Shown here one piece after another: positions 1 to 8,400 of a stretch of DNA of 42,742 nt (the first letter of the stretch is position 1; each line of letters begins with the position of its first letter). Under the pieces are notes generated by a model, which worked only from the letters and a program-made list of their open reading frames with translations, was not told the DNA's origin and did no database searches. This DNA is from Flavobacteriales bacterium (GTDB lineage Bacteria > Bacteroidota > Bacteroidia > Flavobacteriales_F > PHOS-HE28), in NCBI GenBank assembly GCA_016718655.1, contig JADKCV010000034.1, forward strand, positions 1 through 42,742. The letters are read 5' to 3'. A program made the translations under genes and the position numbers.

Positions 1-199
1 CATCCTCCTGGATCGCGGTGTTCACCACATCCTCCACACTCCGGTCGTGCCCCAGGTGGATCACCTCGGCGCCGGTGCTCTGGATGATCCTTCTCATAAT
101 GTTGATCGCCGCGTCATGACCATCGAAAAGGGATGCGGCAGTGACCACTCGGATCTTATGCTTCGGAACGTAAGGCGGGGCTTGAACGAAAGTGGACAT
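1..199 (-). CDS. icmF: Fused isobutyryl-CoA mutase (IcmF), N-terminal 66 codons, cut by window edge
   Basis: Reading leftwards from ATG 199-197 the protein starts MSTFVQAPPYVPKHKIRVV and continues through TAASLFDGHDAAINIMRRI and EVIHLGHDRSVEDVVNTAIQ. This is the N-terminal cobalamin-binding domain of the IcmF family, in which a B12-binding domain, a MeaB-like G-protein chaperone and the mutase substrate domain are fused; the enzyme interconverts isobutyryl- and n-butyryl-CoA or related acyl-CoAs in the cytosol. The FDGHD segment is the characteristic B12-site motif of this family. The GTPase and mutase parts lie outside the window, so only the N-terminal domain is seen. The start is supported by a -7 promoter box exactly 4 nt upstream. 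A broken second copy of the same N-terminus lies just upstream (278-385). Confidence 0.85.
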   Translation of the reverse strand, partial: MSTFVQAPPYVPKHKIRVVTAASLFDGHDAAINIMRRIIQSTGAEVIHLGHDRSVEDVVNTAIQED

Positions 200-203
200 G
201 GCG

Positions 204-211
204 TGAAGGTA
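204..211 (-). promoter_or_regulatory. -7 promoter box of icmF (TACCTTCA)
   Basis: On the minus strand TACCTTCA is followed by CGCC and then the ATG of icmF. It fits the Bacteroidota -7 consensus TAnnTTTG with one or two changes. The same 4-nt gap is seen at four other genes here, so the transcript probably begins at or next to the start codon. Confidence 0.5.
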
Positions 212-272
212 CCGGAGAGGTGCTGGTTCTAGTGATGTGTCGATGCGCCAAGCATGCTGAGCGGAGCGAAGT

Positions 273-286
273 CCCGCCTAAGCGGG
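273..286. other. Small hairpin at the truncated icmF duplicate
   Basis: CCCGC-CTAA-GCGGG forms a 5-bp stem with a 4-nt loop. It begins exactly where similarity between the two icmF starts ends, and it includes the stop codon of the broken copy. It may be part of a repeat or of the rearrangement junction; there is no T tract to support a terminator. Confidence 0.4.
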
Positions 287-385
287 AATGTTGATGGCGG
301 CATCGTGGCCATCAAAGAGGGATGCTGCGGTTACAACGCGGATCTTGTGCTTGGGGACGTAGGGAGGGGCGGCGACGAAGGACAT
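278..385 (-). pseudogene. Truncated duplicate of the icmF N-terminus (35 codons)
   Basis: On the minus strand ATG 385-383 opens MSFVAAPPYVPKHKIRVV followed by TAASLFDGHDAAINI, then Pro-Ala and a TAG stop at 280-278. About 31 of the first 34 residues match the intact icmF start at 199, including the FDGHD motif, but many third codon positions differ. The two are therefore diverged paralogs and not a fresh duplication or assembly echo. Similarity stops abruptly after AAINI, at a small hairpin (273-286). The promoter box and 4-nt spacer before the ATG are also conserved. It is probably the surviving 5' end of a second mutase gene whose body was lost; a short translated leader for icmF is a less likely alternative. 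Confidence 0.75.
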
Positions 386-389
386 GGCG

Positions 390-397
390 CGAAGGTA
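390..397 (-). promoter_or_regulatory. -7 promoter box of the icmF duplicate (TACCTTCG)
   Basis: On the minus strand TACCTTCG is followed by CGCC and the ATG at 385. The layout is identical to that of icmF, so the whole promoter-start unit was duplicated with the N-terminus. Confidence 0.45.
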
Positions 398-476
398 TCA
401 GTGAGGGTGTGAATGGGAGAGAATGTGCTGCCGCCCCGGTGGTCTACCTGCCACAGCCGGCTCATCCTTGGCGGGG

Positions 477-1724
477 CTACCGTCCCGCGCTCAATTTCAC
501 CGCGTATCGCCCCAACAACTCCCACACTCGTGCGTGGTGCTCCCACCCCTCCAGGTCCGTGTTCACGATCATGTACCTACCAAGACCAGTCTTTCGGTCC
601 ACGAAGAACAACGAGAACAAGCCGGGATCGCCGCCGGTGTGCCCGAAGTAGCCTTCTGAGCTGAACCCGATGGTGATGCCGATGTTGTGCTCGTCCGTAA
701 AGGGTCCTGTGGCGCGGTCCACGAAGTTGGAGTCCACGAGTTGCTCGCGGAAATACTCCGCGTAGCTCGCCTTGCTTAGGATCGTGCCTTCACCGCGGCA
801 GCCCCGCACCAGTTCGGCCATGTACTTCGCGAAGTCACCGCTGCTCGTGACCATGCCGCCATCCGGGTAGGTGGCGCAGTAATAGCGCGGAAAGGCTTCG
901 GTGCGGGTCCGGTACAAGCACGAGATGGCGGTATCTGCCAAGTTCTCTCCATGCCACGTGGATGAGCGCATCTCCAGCGGATCGAGGATGTACCGCTTCG
1001 TGAAGGCATCGAACGGCATGCTGGTCGCCTTGTCAACCACCAAGGCCGCGAACGTGGCCCCGATGTTCGAGTAGTTGAAGCGCTCACCGGGCTTCAGGTC
1101 TGCAAAAGCGCTGTCGCTGTACCAAGCACCATCCTTCGCCAGGTAGCGACGCAGGAATTCCTCCATTGATACGGCCGTGTTCGGCGCACTGAAACGGCAT
1201 TCTCCGATATCGAGGGCCAAGTTCTTAGCTAGGTCCGTGGTGTCGCGCAGGATCCACGCACGGAACACGTAGTTCTGCTTGTCGAGGATCGAGGACGTGT
1301 GCGTGACCAGGTGCCGCACGGTGATCGGCACATCCCGGTGATGCGGGTTCACAACGGGGAAGGGCAGGAACTTCGATACGGGATCATCCAACTTCAGCTT
1401 GCCCAGCTCCTGCGCCTTCATCACAGCGAGTCCGATGAATGTCTTTGAAATGGATGCGATCGGCTGAACAGTGTTCTCGGTGTACGCGATGTTCTTCGCC
1501 ACATCGGCCATACCGAACCCGCCCTGGTACAGCACACCTTGTGGACCTACGAGCGCAACACCGAAGCCGTTGAAGTCGGCAGTCTTGCTCAGTAGCGCCA
1601 ATGAATCGGTGAGTTCCCGCTGAAGCTTGCTATGATCGGGAACCTGCGTCGAACACGATGCGATCAAGGTGATCAGCGCAATGCCCACGAATGAATGAGC
1701 GATGCGGGTCTTGGAAGTGATCAT
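477..1724 (-). CDS. Serine hydrolase, class C beta-lactamase / penicillin-binding-like lipoprotein
   Basis: A 415-residue protein of the serine beta-lactamase-like superfamily (AmpC, EstB and D-alanyl-D-alanine carboxypeptidase relatives). The motifs are present in order: SxxK as ASISK with nucleophile Ser91 and Lys94, YSN in FNYSNIGAT, and HTGG in GYFGHTGGDPG in place of the KTG box. The N-terminus is a lipoprotein signal, with hydrophobic residues 12-23 and a lipobox IASC at Cys24, so the enzyme should be tethered to a membrane facing the periplasm or the outside. The substrate cannot be told; members include peptidases, esterases and beta-lactamases. The start at 1724 (MITSKTR) is preferred over the ATG 12 nt upstream because a -7 box lies 4 nt before it. 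It follows the epimerase-like gene by 22 nt. Confidence 0.85.
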   Translation of the reverse strand: MITSKTRIAHSFVGIALITLIASCSTQVPDHSKLQRELTDSLALLSKTADFNGFGVALVGPQGVLYQGGFGMADVAKNIAYTENTVQPIASISKTFIGLAVMKAQELGKLKLDDPVSKFLPFPVVNPHHRDVPITVRHLVTHTSSILDKQNYVFRAWILRDTTDLAKNLALDIGECRFSAPNTAVSMEEFLRRYLAKDGAWYSDSAFADLKPGERFNYSNIGATFAALVVDKATSMPFDAFTKRYILDPLEMRSSTWHGENLADTAISCLYRTRTEAFPRYYCATYPDGGMVTSSGDFAKYMAELVRGCRGEGTILSKASYAEYFREQLVDSNFVDRATGPFTDEHNIGITIGFSSEGYFGHTGGDPGLFSLFFVDRKTGLGRYMIVNTDLEGWEHHARVWELLGRYAVKLSAGR

Positions 1725-1728
1725 TCCA

Positions 1729-1736
1729 CAAAGCAA
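1729..1736 (-). promoter_or_regulatory. -7 promoter box of the serine hydrolase gene (TTGCTTTG)
   Basis: On the minus strand TTGCTTTG, then TGGA, then ATG 1724-1722. It retains the TTTG half of TAnnTTTG, with T in place of A at position 2. The 4-nt spacing equals that of icmF, the epimerase gene and ppx. It lies in the short gap after the upstream gene, so the hydrolase may have its own start. Confidence 0.45.
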
Positions 1737-1746
1737 ACACCCGCGA

Positions 1747-2400
1747 TCAAGCCTTCGCCAACACCTTGATATCCTTCACCTCCAAGGTGCGCATCGGGTA
1801 ACCCTTCAACACACTGTTGATCATCGCCAGACCCATGTCCTGCATGCGGCAGGTGGAGCGCGGTAGCAGAACGGAGAAGATCGGAACAAGGATGCGCTGC
1901 CAGGTCTTCGGGTTGCGCTGCCCGGGACTCGGCTTCATGATGCCCGGCCGGAAGTTGTAGCTCTGCTTGAAGCCCAACCGACCGATCTCGTTCTCCGTGC
2001 GGCCCTTCACACGCGCCCACATGATGCGGCCTTGTTCACTGCCATCCGTGGCTGCGCCGGAAACATAGTTGAACTGGATGCCCGGAGAGGCGGCCAGCAC
2101 CGCTTTCGAAAAGGCGATCGTGGCATCGTAGGTAATGCGCGTGTAGTCCGCCTCATTCATGCCAACGGAACTGATGCCGGCACAGAAGAAGCAGGCGTCA
2201 TAGCCCCGCAGTTGCTCCTTGGCGGTATCCAGCGAGAAGAAATCCTTCACGAGCAGCTCCTTCAGCTTCGAATGCGACTTCCCGGATGCCTTTCGTCCCA
2301 CGGACAGCACTTCGTCGATAGCGGAGTTCGCCAGGCACTCCAACAGCACGCCCTCCCCCACATAACCGGTGGCTCCCGTGAGGATGATCTTCTTTCCCAT
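1747..2400 (-). CDS. NAD(P)-binding epimerase/dehydrogenase-like protein, atypical short-chain Rossmann fold
   Basis: A 217-residue protein beginning MGKKIILTGATGYVGEG. The glycine-rich GATGYVG loop after the first beta strand binds the dinucleotide in atypical/extended SDR proteins (NmrA, HTATIP2-like and NAD-dependent epimerase groups). Further on are CFFCAGISSVGMNEADY and FNYVSGAATDGSEQGR, matching the position of the catalytic Ser region; a later R-F-G-F-K-Q-S-Y-N-like segment precedes FRPGIMKPSPGQRNP. No canonical YxxxK pair is obvious, so catalysis is unproven. The start at 2400 is chosen because TACCTTCG sits 4 nt upstream; a longer start at 2439 would read through that promoter. The gene diverges from marR and precedes the serine hydrolase on the same strand. 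The substrate is unknown. Confidence 0.75.
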   Translation of the reverse strand: MGKKIILTGATGYVGEGVLLECLANSAIDEVLSVGRKASGKSHSKLKELLVKDFFSLDTAKEQLRGYDACFFCAGISSVGMNEADYTRITYDATIAFSKAVLAASPGIQFNYVSGAATDGSEQGRIMWARVKGRTENEIGRLGFKQSYNFRPGIMKPSPGQRNPKTWQRILVPIFSVLLPRSTCRMQDMGLAMINSVLKGYPMRTLEVKDIKVLAKA

Positions 2401-2404
2401 GGGA

Positions 2405-2412
2405 CGAAGGTA
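2405..2412 (-). promoter_or_regulatory. -7 promoter box of the epimerase-like gene (TACCTTCG)
   Basis: On the minus strand TACCTTCG is followed by TCCC and ATG 2400-2398. It is one of five boxes in the window with exactly 4 nt between box and start codon, predicting a leaderless mRNA. It lies about 60 bp from the marR operator, so MarR could also affect this gene. Confidence 0.5.
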
Positions 2413-2470
2413 CCCGCACGCATACCCGCCCCGATCCACCGCTCAGCACAATTATTTACTTCACCAATGA

Positions 2471-2516
2471 TTGCTTTATGCAACCTTCTATACATTTGTA
2501 CCGTTGCATTAAGCAA
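2471..2516. promoter_or_regulatory. Paired palindromic operator over the marR promoter
   Basis: Two arms, TTGCTTTATGCAAC (2471-2484) and GTTGCATTAAGCAA (2503-2516), are inverted repeats of each other at 13 of 14 positions. Each arm is itself a TTGC-N5-GCAA dyad, as expected for a winged-helix dimer site. Their centres are about 33 bp apart (three helical turns) and they bracket the -7 box at 2491-2498. Binding would block both the upstream promoter region and the transcription start. The obvious ligand is the MarR protein encoded just downstream, giving autoregulation of the efflux operon. Confidence 0.7.
2491..2498 (+). promoter_or_regulatory. -7 promoter box of marR (TACATTTG)
   Basis: TACATTTG matches the Bacteroidota -7 consensus TAnnTTTG exactly. 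A TTG at 2471-2473 is placed about right for the -33 element. The marR ATG follows 26 nt later, so this mRNA has a short leader. Confidence 0.65.
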
Positions 2517-2524
2517 CTATCGAC

Positions 2525-2965
2525 ATGAGCACCCATAGTGATCAACTCGCCGCAGCCCTCCCGATGTCCATGCGTGTTCTTGCGCGGAACATGGGGTTGG
2601 CGATGGATGCGGCCCAACTGGACATCAACCTGCCGCAGTTCGGCATGCTCGATTTCCTCCTTACCAACAGCGAAGCCGTGCAGACCGACCTGGCCAACCA
2701 CCTGCACAAGGACAAGAGCGTGATCCTGCGCCAACTGGACCAATTGGAACAGAGCGGTTGGGTGGAACGCCAGATGGACGCGAACGACAGGCGGCGCAAG
2801 AACCTGGTCGTGACCAAGGCTGGGCAGGAGATCTACCGAAAAGCCGCGAAGCTGCGCGACAAGGTGTTCATGCAAGTACTCGACGGTATTCCGCAAAAAG
2901 ACGTGGAGACCATGCTGAAAGTGCTGGAGCGCATGCGGGAAAACGCCATGGCGAAAGACAAATAA
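2525..2965 (+). CDS. MarR-family transcriptional regulator
   Basis: A 146-residue protein with the MarR winged-helix layout: N-terminal dimerisation helix, then a helix-turn-helix around SEAVQTDLANHLHKDKSVIL (about residues 47-70), and a wing with the family-typical DANDRRRKNLVVTKAGQEIY (about 84-105), ending in C-terminal dimerisation helices. MarR proteins usually repress efflux genes and release DNA when a small ligand binds. The 2-nt gap to the TolC-like gene, and the efflux pump genes behind it, make local repression the natural role. The paired dyads at 2471-2516 are the likely operator. The ligand is not evident from the sequence. Confidence 0.9.
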   Translation: MSTHSDQLAAALPMSMRVLARNMGLAMDAAQLDINLPQFGMLDFLLTNSEAVQTDLANHLHKDKSVILRQLDQLEQSGWVERQMDANDRRRKNLVVTKAGQEIYRKAAKLRDKVFMQVLDGIPQKDVETMLKVLERMRENAMAKDK

Positions 2966-2967
2966 CG

Positions 2968-4290
2968 ATGCGCTACTACATCCTATCAACCTTCCTGGCG
3001 CTGACGACGCTGGTTTCAGCACAGCAAGCGCTCACGCTGAAGGAAGCGATCCTCTACGGCAAGGCCAACAGCCCTTCGCTCGTGATCGCCGCAAACGATC
3101 GCGCAAAGGCCGATGCGCAAGCTTCCGAGGCCTTGAGCGGATACCTGCCACAGATCAATGGCACCGGCCAACTCGACGATAACCTTAAGCGCCAAACCAC
3201 GATCCTGCCCGCCGGAATCTTCAGTGATCAACCAACACCCGTCCAGTTCGGTACGCAGTACAGTACCAATCTCGCGGTGCAAGCGGATCAAACGCTGATC
3301 GATGTCGCACAGCTCAACGGCATCCAAGCCAACAAGCCGAACCTCGCGATGGCCGCCATCAAACAGGAACAGACCGAGGAACAGCTGATCTATGAGACCG
3401 CCCGTGCGTACGCCAGCGCGTTGACCTACCGCGAACAAGCACGGTTGCTGGATGATAACCAAAGGCAGTACGATGAACTCCTACCACTCCTTAAGCTCCG
3501 TCTGGAGAAAGGCGTGGCGCAACCACTGGATGTTGACCGCATGGAAGTAACACAGCGCAATCTCCGATCGCAATACACCGCCGCGCAGGCCAGCTACGAG
3601 ATCGCCGTGGATCAACTCAAAAAGGTCATCGGCATGCCGCTTGACCAACCGCTTGAACTGGCGGATAGTGTGTTGACCACGGAGGACCAGCTCTCCTACA
3701 AAGGCTCCGGCTTCAGCTTGACGAACCTGCGCACCTACAAATACAGCGAACAATCACTCCTGCTCTACGGCATCGACCTGAAGCGCAAGCGCAATGCCTT
3801 TCTCCCTACGCTCGGTGCGTACGGACGCTACGGCGCCATGGCCCAAGGGAACGATCTGGGCACGAGCTATGACAACTGGTTCGACTATGCCGCCATCGGC
3901 CTGAAACTGAACGTGCCTTTGTTCAGCGGACTTCGGCGCACGAGCCAGATCAAACAAAGCGAGATCGCCCTTTCCACTGCACGCGAACAACTGAAGCTCA
4001 ACTCGAGCCAGTGGGAATTCGACTACCGCAACGCCGATACACGCCTCACGGCATCCACGATCAACGCACAGAACGACGAGGAAAGTCTGAAGCTCGCCGA
4101 ACGCCTTTTCGCCAGCACCAACCTGCAATACCAACAAGGCCTGGTGCCGATGAGCGACCTCTTGACCGCCGAATACCAGTTGAAGGAGGCGCGCAACAAC
4201 TACACCACCTCGCTCCTCAACCGCTACCTCTCCATCATTGACATCGAACGTGCCCAAGGCACCTTGTTGCAATTCGCCAATTCCCTCTGA
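2968..4290 (+). CDS. TolC-family outer membrane efflux protein
   Basis: A 440-residue protein with a Sec signal peptide (MRYYILSTFLALTTLVSAQ) followed by the outer membrane efflux protein fold: two repeats of long coiled-coil helices (for example EEQLIYETARAYASALTYRE and LRSQYTAAQASYEIAVDQLK) separated by short beta strands. The C-terminal repeat has the typical SDLLTAEYQLKEARNNY segment. Such proteins trimerise into the outer membrane channel of tripartite pumps. The start at 2968 is chosen because it follows the marR stop by 2 nt and opens directly into the signal peptide; a longer start inside marR would be spurious. It is followed by the adaptor gene after 3 nt. Confidence 0.9.
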   Translation: MRYYILSTFLALTTLVSAQQALTLKEAILYGKANSPSLVIAANDRAKADAQASEALSGYLPQINGTGQLDDNLKRQTTILPAGIFSDQPTPVQFGTQYSTNLAVQADQTLIDVAQLNGIQANKPNLAMAAIKQEQTEEQLIYETARAYASALTYREQARLLDDNQRQYDELLPLLKLRLEKGVAQPLDVDRMEVTQRNLRSQYTAAQASYEIAVDQLKKVIGMPLDQPLELADSVLTTEDQLSYKGSGFSLTNLRTYKYSEQSLLLYGIDLKRKRNAFLPTLGAYGRYGAMAQGNDLGTSYDNWFDYAAIGLKLNVPLFSGLRRTSQIKQSEIALSTAREQLKLNSSQWEFDYRNADTRLTASTINAQNDEESLKLAERLFASTNLQYQQGLVPMSDLLTAEYQLKEARNNYTTSLLNRYLSIIDIERAQGTLLQFANSL

Positions 4291-4293
4291 CCC

Positions 4294-5370
4294 ATGAACC
4301 GCAAACTCGTCCTCCCGCTCGTGCTGCTCGTGGTAGCCGTGGGCATCGCATTCAAACTGTATGCGAACAAGCAGAAGCTGAACGCCGCCAAACAACCGGT
4401 GGACCGCAGTGCTATCGCCATACCCATAACGGTGATGACCACCGCGATAGGCCCCGTCAGCGGCACGTTCAGCGTGCCGGGGACACTGGAACCCTACGAC
4501 CATGGCAAGGTGATGTTGAACGCCCAGGGCAAACTCGCTTCCTTGAGCGTCGATCTGGGATCGCGCGTCACCAAAGGCCAAGTGCTGGGCAGCTTGGACG
4601 TGGCCGCCAAACAACTGGAACTGGCCGCCGCCGAGTTGAGCTTCGAGAAGCTGAAGAAGGACAACGATCGTTACAAGGACCTTTACGCAGGCAAGGCCGC
4701 CAGTGAAGTGAGCTACGATGATGCGCGCTTCCAGTTCGAGAACGCGAAAGTGAAAGTGGACCAGATCCGCCAACAGCTCCGTGATGCGCAGGTGATCGCC
4801 CCCGTGAGCGGCACCGTGGTGGCGAAGAACATCGAGGTGGGTGAGTTCGTCCCCGCCAACACCGCAGTGGTCGAAGTGGTGGATGTTGCCCGTTTGAAAG
4901 CGAAAGTGTTCGTGAGCGAACATGATGCTTACCGCGTTGAACAAGGCCAGGCCGTGACGATCACCACGGACATCTATCCCGGAGAGACGTTCACGGGCAA
5001 GGTGACATTCGTGAGCCCGCGCGGCGATGCGAGCCACAACTACGAAGTGGAAGTGGCCGTGGACAACAGCAAGGCACATCCGTTGAAGAGCGGCACCTTC
5101 ATCACTGCCGCGTTCAGCGGGAACGCGGAAGGTGAAGCACTGCTGATCCCGAAGACCGCGCTCGGCGAAGGGTTGAAGAACGCCTACGTCTTCACGGTGA
5201 ACGGCATCGACAGCACGATGCACGCCTCACAGCAGAAGCTTACCCTCGGTCGCGAAGTGGGTGACAAAGTGGAAGTGGTCGATGGCTTGAAGCCGGGCGC
5301 GACCGTGGTCCTGACCGGTCAATTGAACTTGGCGGAAGGCACACTGGTCCGCATCACGAACGCGAAGTGA
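4294..5370 (+). CDS. RND efflux periplasmic adaptor (HlyD/MFP family)
   Basis: A 358-residue membrane fusion protein. One N-terminal hydrophobic segment (about residues 4-20) anchors it. A split biotinyl-lipoyl-like domain follows: the first half around GKLASLSVDLGSRVTKGQVL, an alpha-hairpin (about 105-165), then the second half DAQVIAPVSGTVVAKNIEVG. The beta-barrel domain follows with FVSEHDAYRVEQGQAVTI and FTGKVTFVSPRG, then a membrane-proximal domain ending in VEVVDGLKPGATVVLTGQLN. The adaptor bridges the inner membrane RND pump and the TolC channel. It lies 3 nt after the TolC gene and 31 nt before the pump gene, a standard three-component order. Confidence 0.92.
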   Translation: MNRKLVLPLVLLVVAVGIAFKLYANKQKLNAAKQPVDRSAIAIPITVMTTAIGPVSGTFSVPGTLEPYDHGKVMLNAQGKLASLSVDLGSRVTKGQVLGSLDVAAKQLELAAAELSFEKLKKDNDRYKDLYAGKAASEVSYDDARFQFENAKVKVDQIRQQLRDAQVIAPVSGTVVAKNIEVGEFVPANTAVVEVVDVARLKAKVFVSEHDAYRVEQGQAVTITTDIYPGETFTGKVTFVSPRGDASHNYEVEVAVDNSKAHPLKSGTFITAAFSGNAEGEALLIPKTALGEGLKNAYVFTVNGIDSTMHASQQKLTLGREVGDKVEVVDGLKPGATVVLTGQLNLAEGTLVRITNAK

Positions 5371-5401
5371 TCATCCCGAGCGCACAGCAATACCGCACGC
5401 C

Positions 5402-8400
5402 ATGAGCATTACCGAAGTCTCCATCAAACGCCCGCTGCTGATCACCGTGCTCTTCGTCACGTTGATCCTCTTCGGATTCATGGGCTACAAGCAGCTCAGC
5501 TACAACCTGCTTCCCAAGTTCGAGGCCAACGTGGTCTCGGTGCGCACCAACTACCGTGGTGCTTCGCCGGAGGAGATCCAGAACACGATCACCAAACCGC
5601 TGGAAGATGCGGTGAGCGCGATCGAAGGCGTGGACCAGATCAGTTCCATCTCGCAGGAAGGTCTTTCCGCCATCACCGTCACGCTGAAGCAAGGAACGAA
5701 CGTGAACAATGCGCAACGCGATGCGGAGCGCAAAGTGTCGCAGATCCTGGCCGCGTTGCCCGAGGATGCCGATGACCCCGTGGTCGCGCGGTTCAGCACG
5801 GACGAGTTCCCTATCCTGCGCCTCAGCGCCTCCAGCAACCTGTCTCCGGGCGATTTCTACCAGCTCCTTGACGATCGTGTAGCACCCATCCTGAGCAACG
5901 TGCCCGGCGTGGGTTCCATCGCGTTGATCGGCGCGCAGCAGCGCGAAGTGCAGGTGACGCTGGACAATGACAAGTTAAAGGCGTACGGCATCAGTGCTAC
6001 GCAAGTCGCACAAGCAGTAGGTGCCAACAGCAACACCTTCCCGGCCGGTAACGTGGAAGGCGGCAACTCGCGACTTTCCATCAACCTGGACGCACGCGCT
6101 GTAACGGTGGATGATCTGCGCAGCACGGTTATCCGGGAGAACGCGGATGGATCGCGCATCGTGTTGCAGGACATTTCATCCGTGACCGATGGACTGACCG
6201 AAGCGACGACCTACAACCGGTCGAACGGCATTCCCGGCATCGGCTTGCAAATCGTGAAGCAGAGCGATGCGAACGCCGTGGAGGTGAGCAAAGGCGTGAA
6301 ACTGCGCCTCGCCGAATTGAAGACGCAACTCGCCGATGTCGGCTTCGACTACGTGATCGCCATGGACCAGAGCATCTACACGCTCTCCTCCGCGAACGCG
6401 GTGATGGATGATCTTGTGTTGGCCGTATTGATCGTGGGTTTCGTGATGCTCATGTTCCTGCACAGCCTACGCAGCTCGCTCTTCGTGCTCGTGGCCCTGC
6501 CTTCTGCGATGATCCCCACGTTCATCCTGATGTACCTGTTCGGGTTCTCCTTGAACTTGATGACCTTGATGGCGCTCTCCCTCGTGGTCGGCATCCTGGT
6601 GGATGACAGCATAGTCGTGTTGGAGAACATCTACCGACACCTCGAAATGGGCAAGACGCGCTGGACCGCCGCATTGGAAGGCCGCGCGGAGATCGGCTTC
6701 ACCGCCATGGCGATCACACTTGTGGACGTTGTGGTGTTCCTTCCCATGGCCATGGCCGGCGGTTTGATCGGCAACATCCTTCGAGAGTTCTCCCTCGTTG
6801 TGGTGTTCAGCACTCTGATGAGTTTGTTCGTCGCATTCACGCTTACGCCGTTGCTCGCCTCGCGCTGGGGCAAGCTCGAACACTTGACGAAGGACACGCT
6901 GTGGGGCCGCATCAGCCTTGCGTTCGAATCGAGTGTCAGTGGTTTGCAAGCGCAATACGGCCGCATCCTGCAGTGGTCGCTCACACACAAGCGCTGGATC
7001 CTGATCGGTGTGCTCGTGCTGTTCGTCAGCGCGGTGGCCTTGGTACCTGCGGGATTCGTGGGTGCCACGTTCGTCGCAAACGGGGATCGTGGTGAATTCA
7101 TCGTGCAATTGGAAGGTGCGCCACAATCCAACCTCGCGACCACGGACCAGTTGACGATGCAGGCTGAACGGATCATTCTTAAACATCCGGAAGTGGTGAA
7201 CGCGTTCACCAATGTGGGCACGCAGAGCGCACAGATGGGCTCCGGTTCCGGGAGCGGAAGTTCAACGGCGAACCTGTCGGAGATCAACGTGAAGATGATC
7301 CCGAAACATGAGCGTACCATGACCGCCGAAGAGTTCAGTAAAGTGATCCGCGATGAGGTGAGCGAGATCCCTGGCGTGAAGGTGACCGTGCTGCAAACAA
7401 GCATTACCGGTTCCGCGACGACGCCGATCCAGATCGCCGTGAAAGGCACCAACATGGATAGTTTGTGGAAAGCGGCGCGCATGGTCCGCTCTGTTGTGGA
7501 ACGTACGCCCGGCAGTGACTACGTGGCCTACAGCACAAAGAGCCCCAAGCCCGAAGTGAAAGTGCGCCTCGATCAGACGCGCATGGCCCAGCTCGGTTTC
7601 ACCAGCAACGATGTCGGTGGTTCGGTGCAGACGGCGTTCCGCGGAAATGACCTGTTCAAGTTCAAGGAAGGCGGCGAGGAATATCCGATCAATGTGCGGA
7701 TGGACCAGGCCGACCGGCAGGACATCAGCAGCGTGCGTGGCTTGATGGTGACGAATGCGAAGGGCGCTACGGTTCGCCTCGACCAGCTCGCGGAAGTGTA
7801 CGAGTCCACCGGTAGCAGCGTGTTGGAACGTACCGACCGGTTGAACTCGATCAAGGTGAACAGTGCAGCTGTCGGCAGGCCCAGCGGAACGATCGTTGCG
7901 GACATCCAGAAGGAGCTGGCCAAACAACCACTGCCCGCCGGTGTCTCCATCCAATACCTGGGCGATGCGAAGAACCAGGGCGACGCCTTCGGCAGTCTGG
8001 GCACCGCATTGCTGCTCGGCATTATCCTCGTTTACCTCATCATGGTTGCGCTCTACGAAAGCGTGGTGTACCCGTTCGTGGTGCTGTTCTCCATACCTGT
8101 CGCGTTGATCGGCGCGTTGCTCGCATTGGCCTTGACCATGCAACCGCTCAGCATATTCGCCATCGTCGGTTTGATCATGCTGTTGGGCCTCGTGAGCAAG
8201 AACGGGATCCTGATCGTGGACTTCACCAACCACCTCCGCAAAGAAGGGATGGGCCTGAGCGAAGCCTTGATCGAAGCAGGGAAGGAACGACTTCGCCCGA
8301 TCCTGATGACCACCGTGGCCATGATCTTCGGCATGCTGCCCATCGCACTCGCCAGCGGCGATGGCGCGGAAGTGAAGAACGGCATGGCGTGGGTGATCAT

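Noticed and set aside
3754..5223. Long open frame (489 codons) antisense to the TolC and HlyD genes
   Set aside because: It is the shadow of two intact, clearly recognisable genes in a GC-rich genome; its translation is rich in His, Arg and Val without domain pattern.
7262..8233. Long open frame antisense to the RND pump
   Set aside because: Low-complexity His/Gln/Arg-rich translation opposite an intact pump gene; no start signal.
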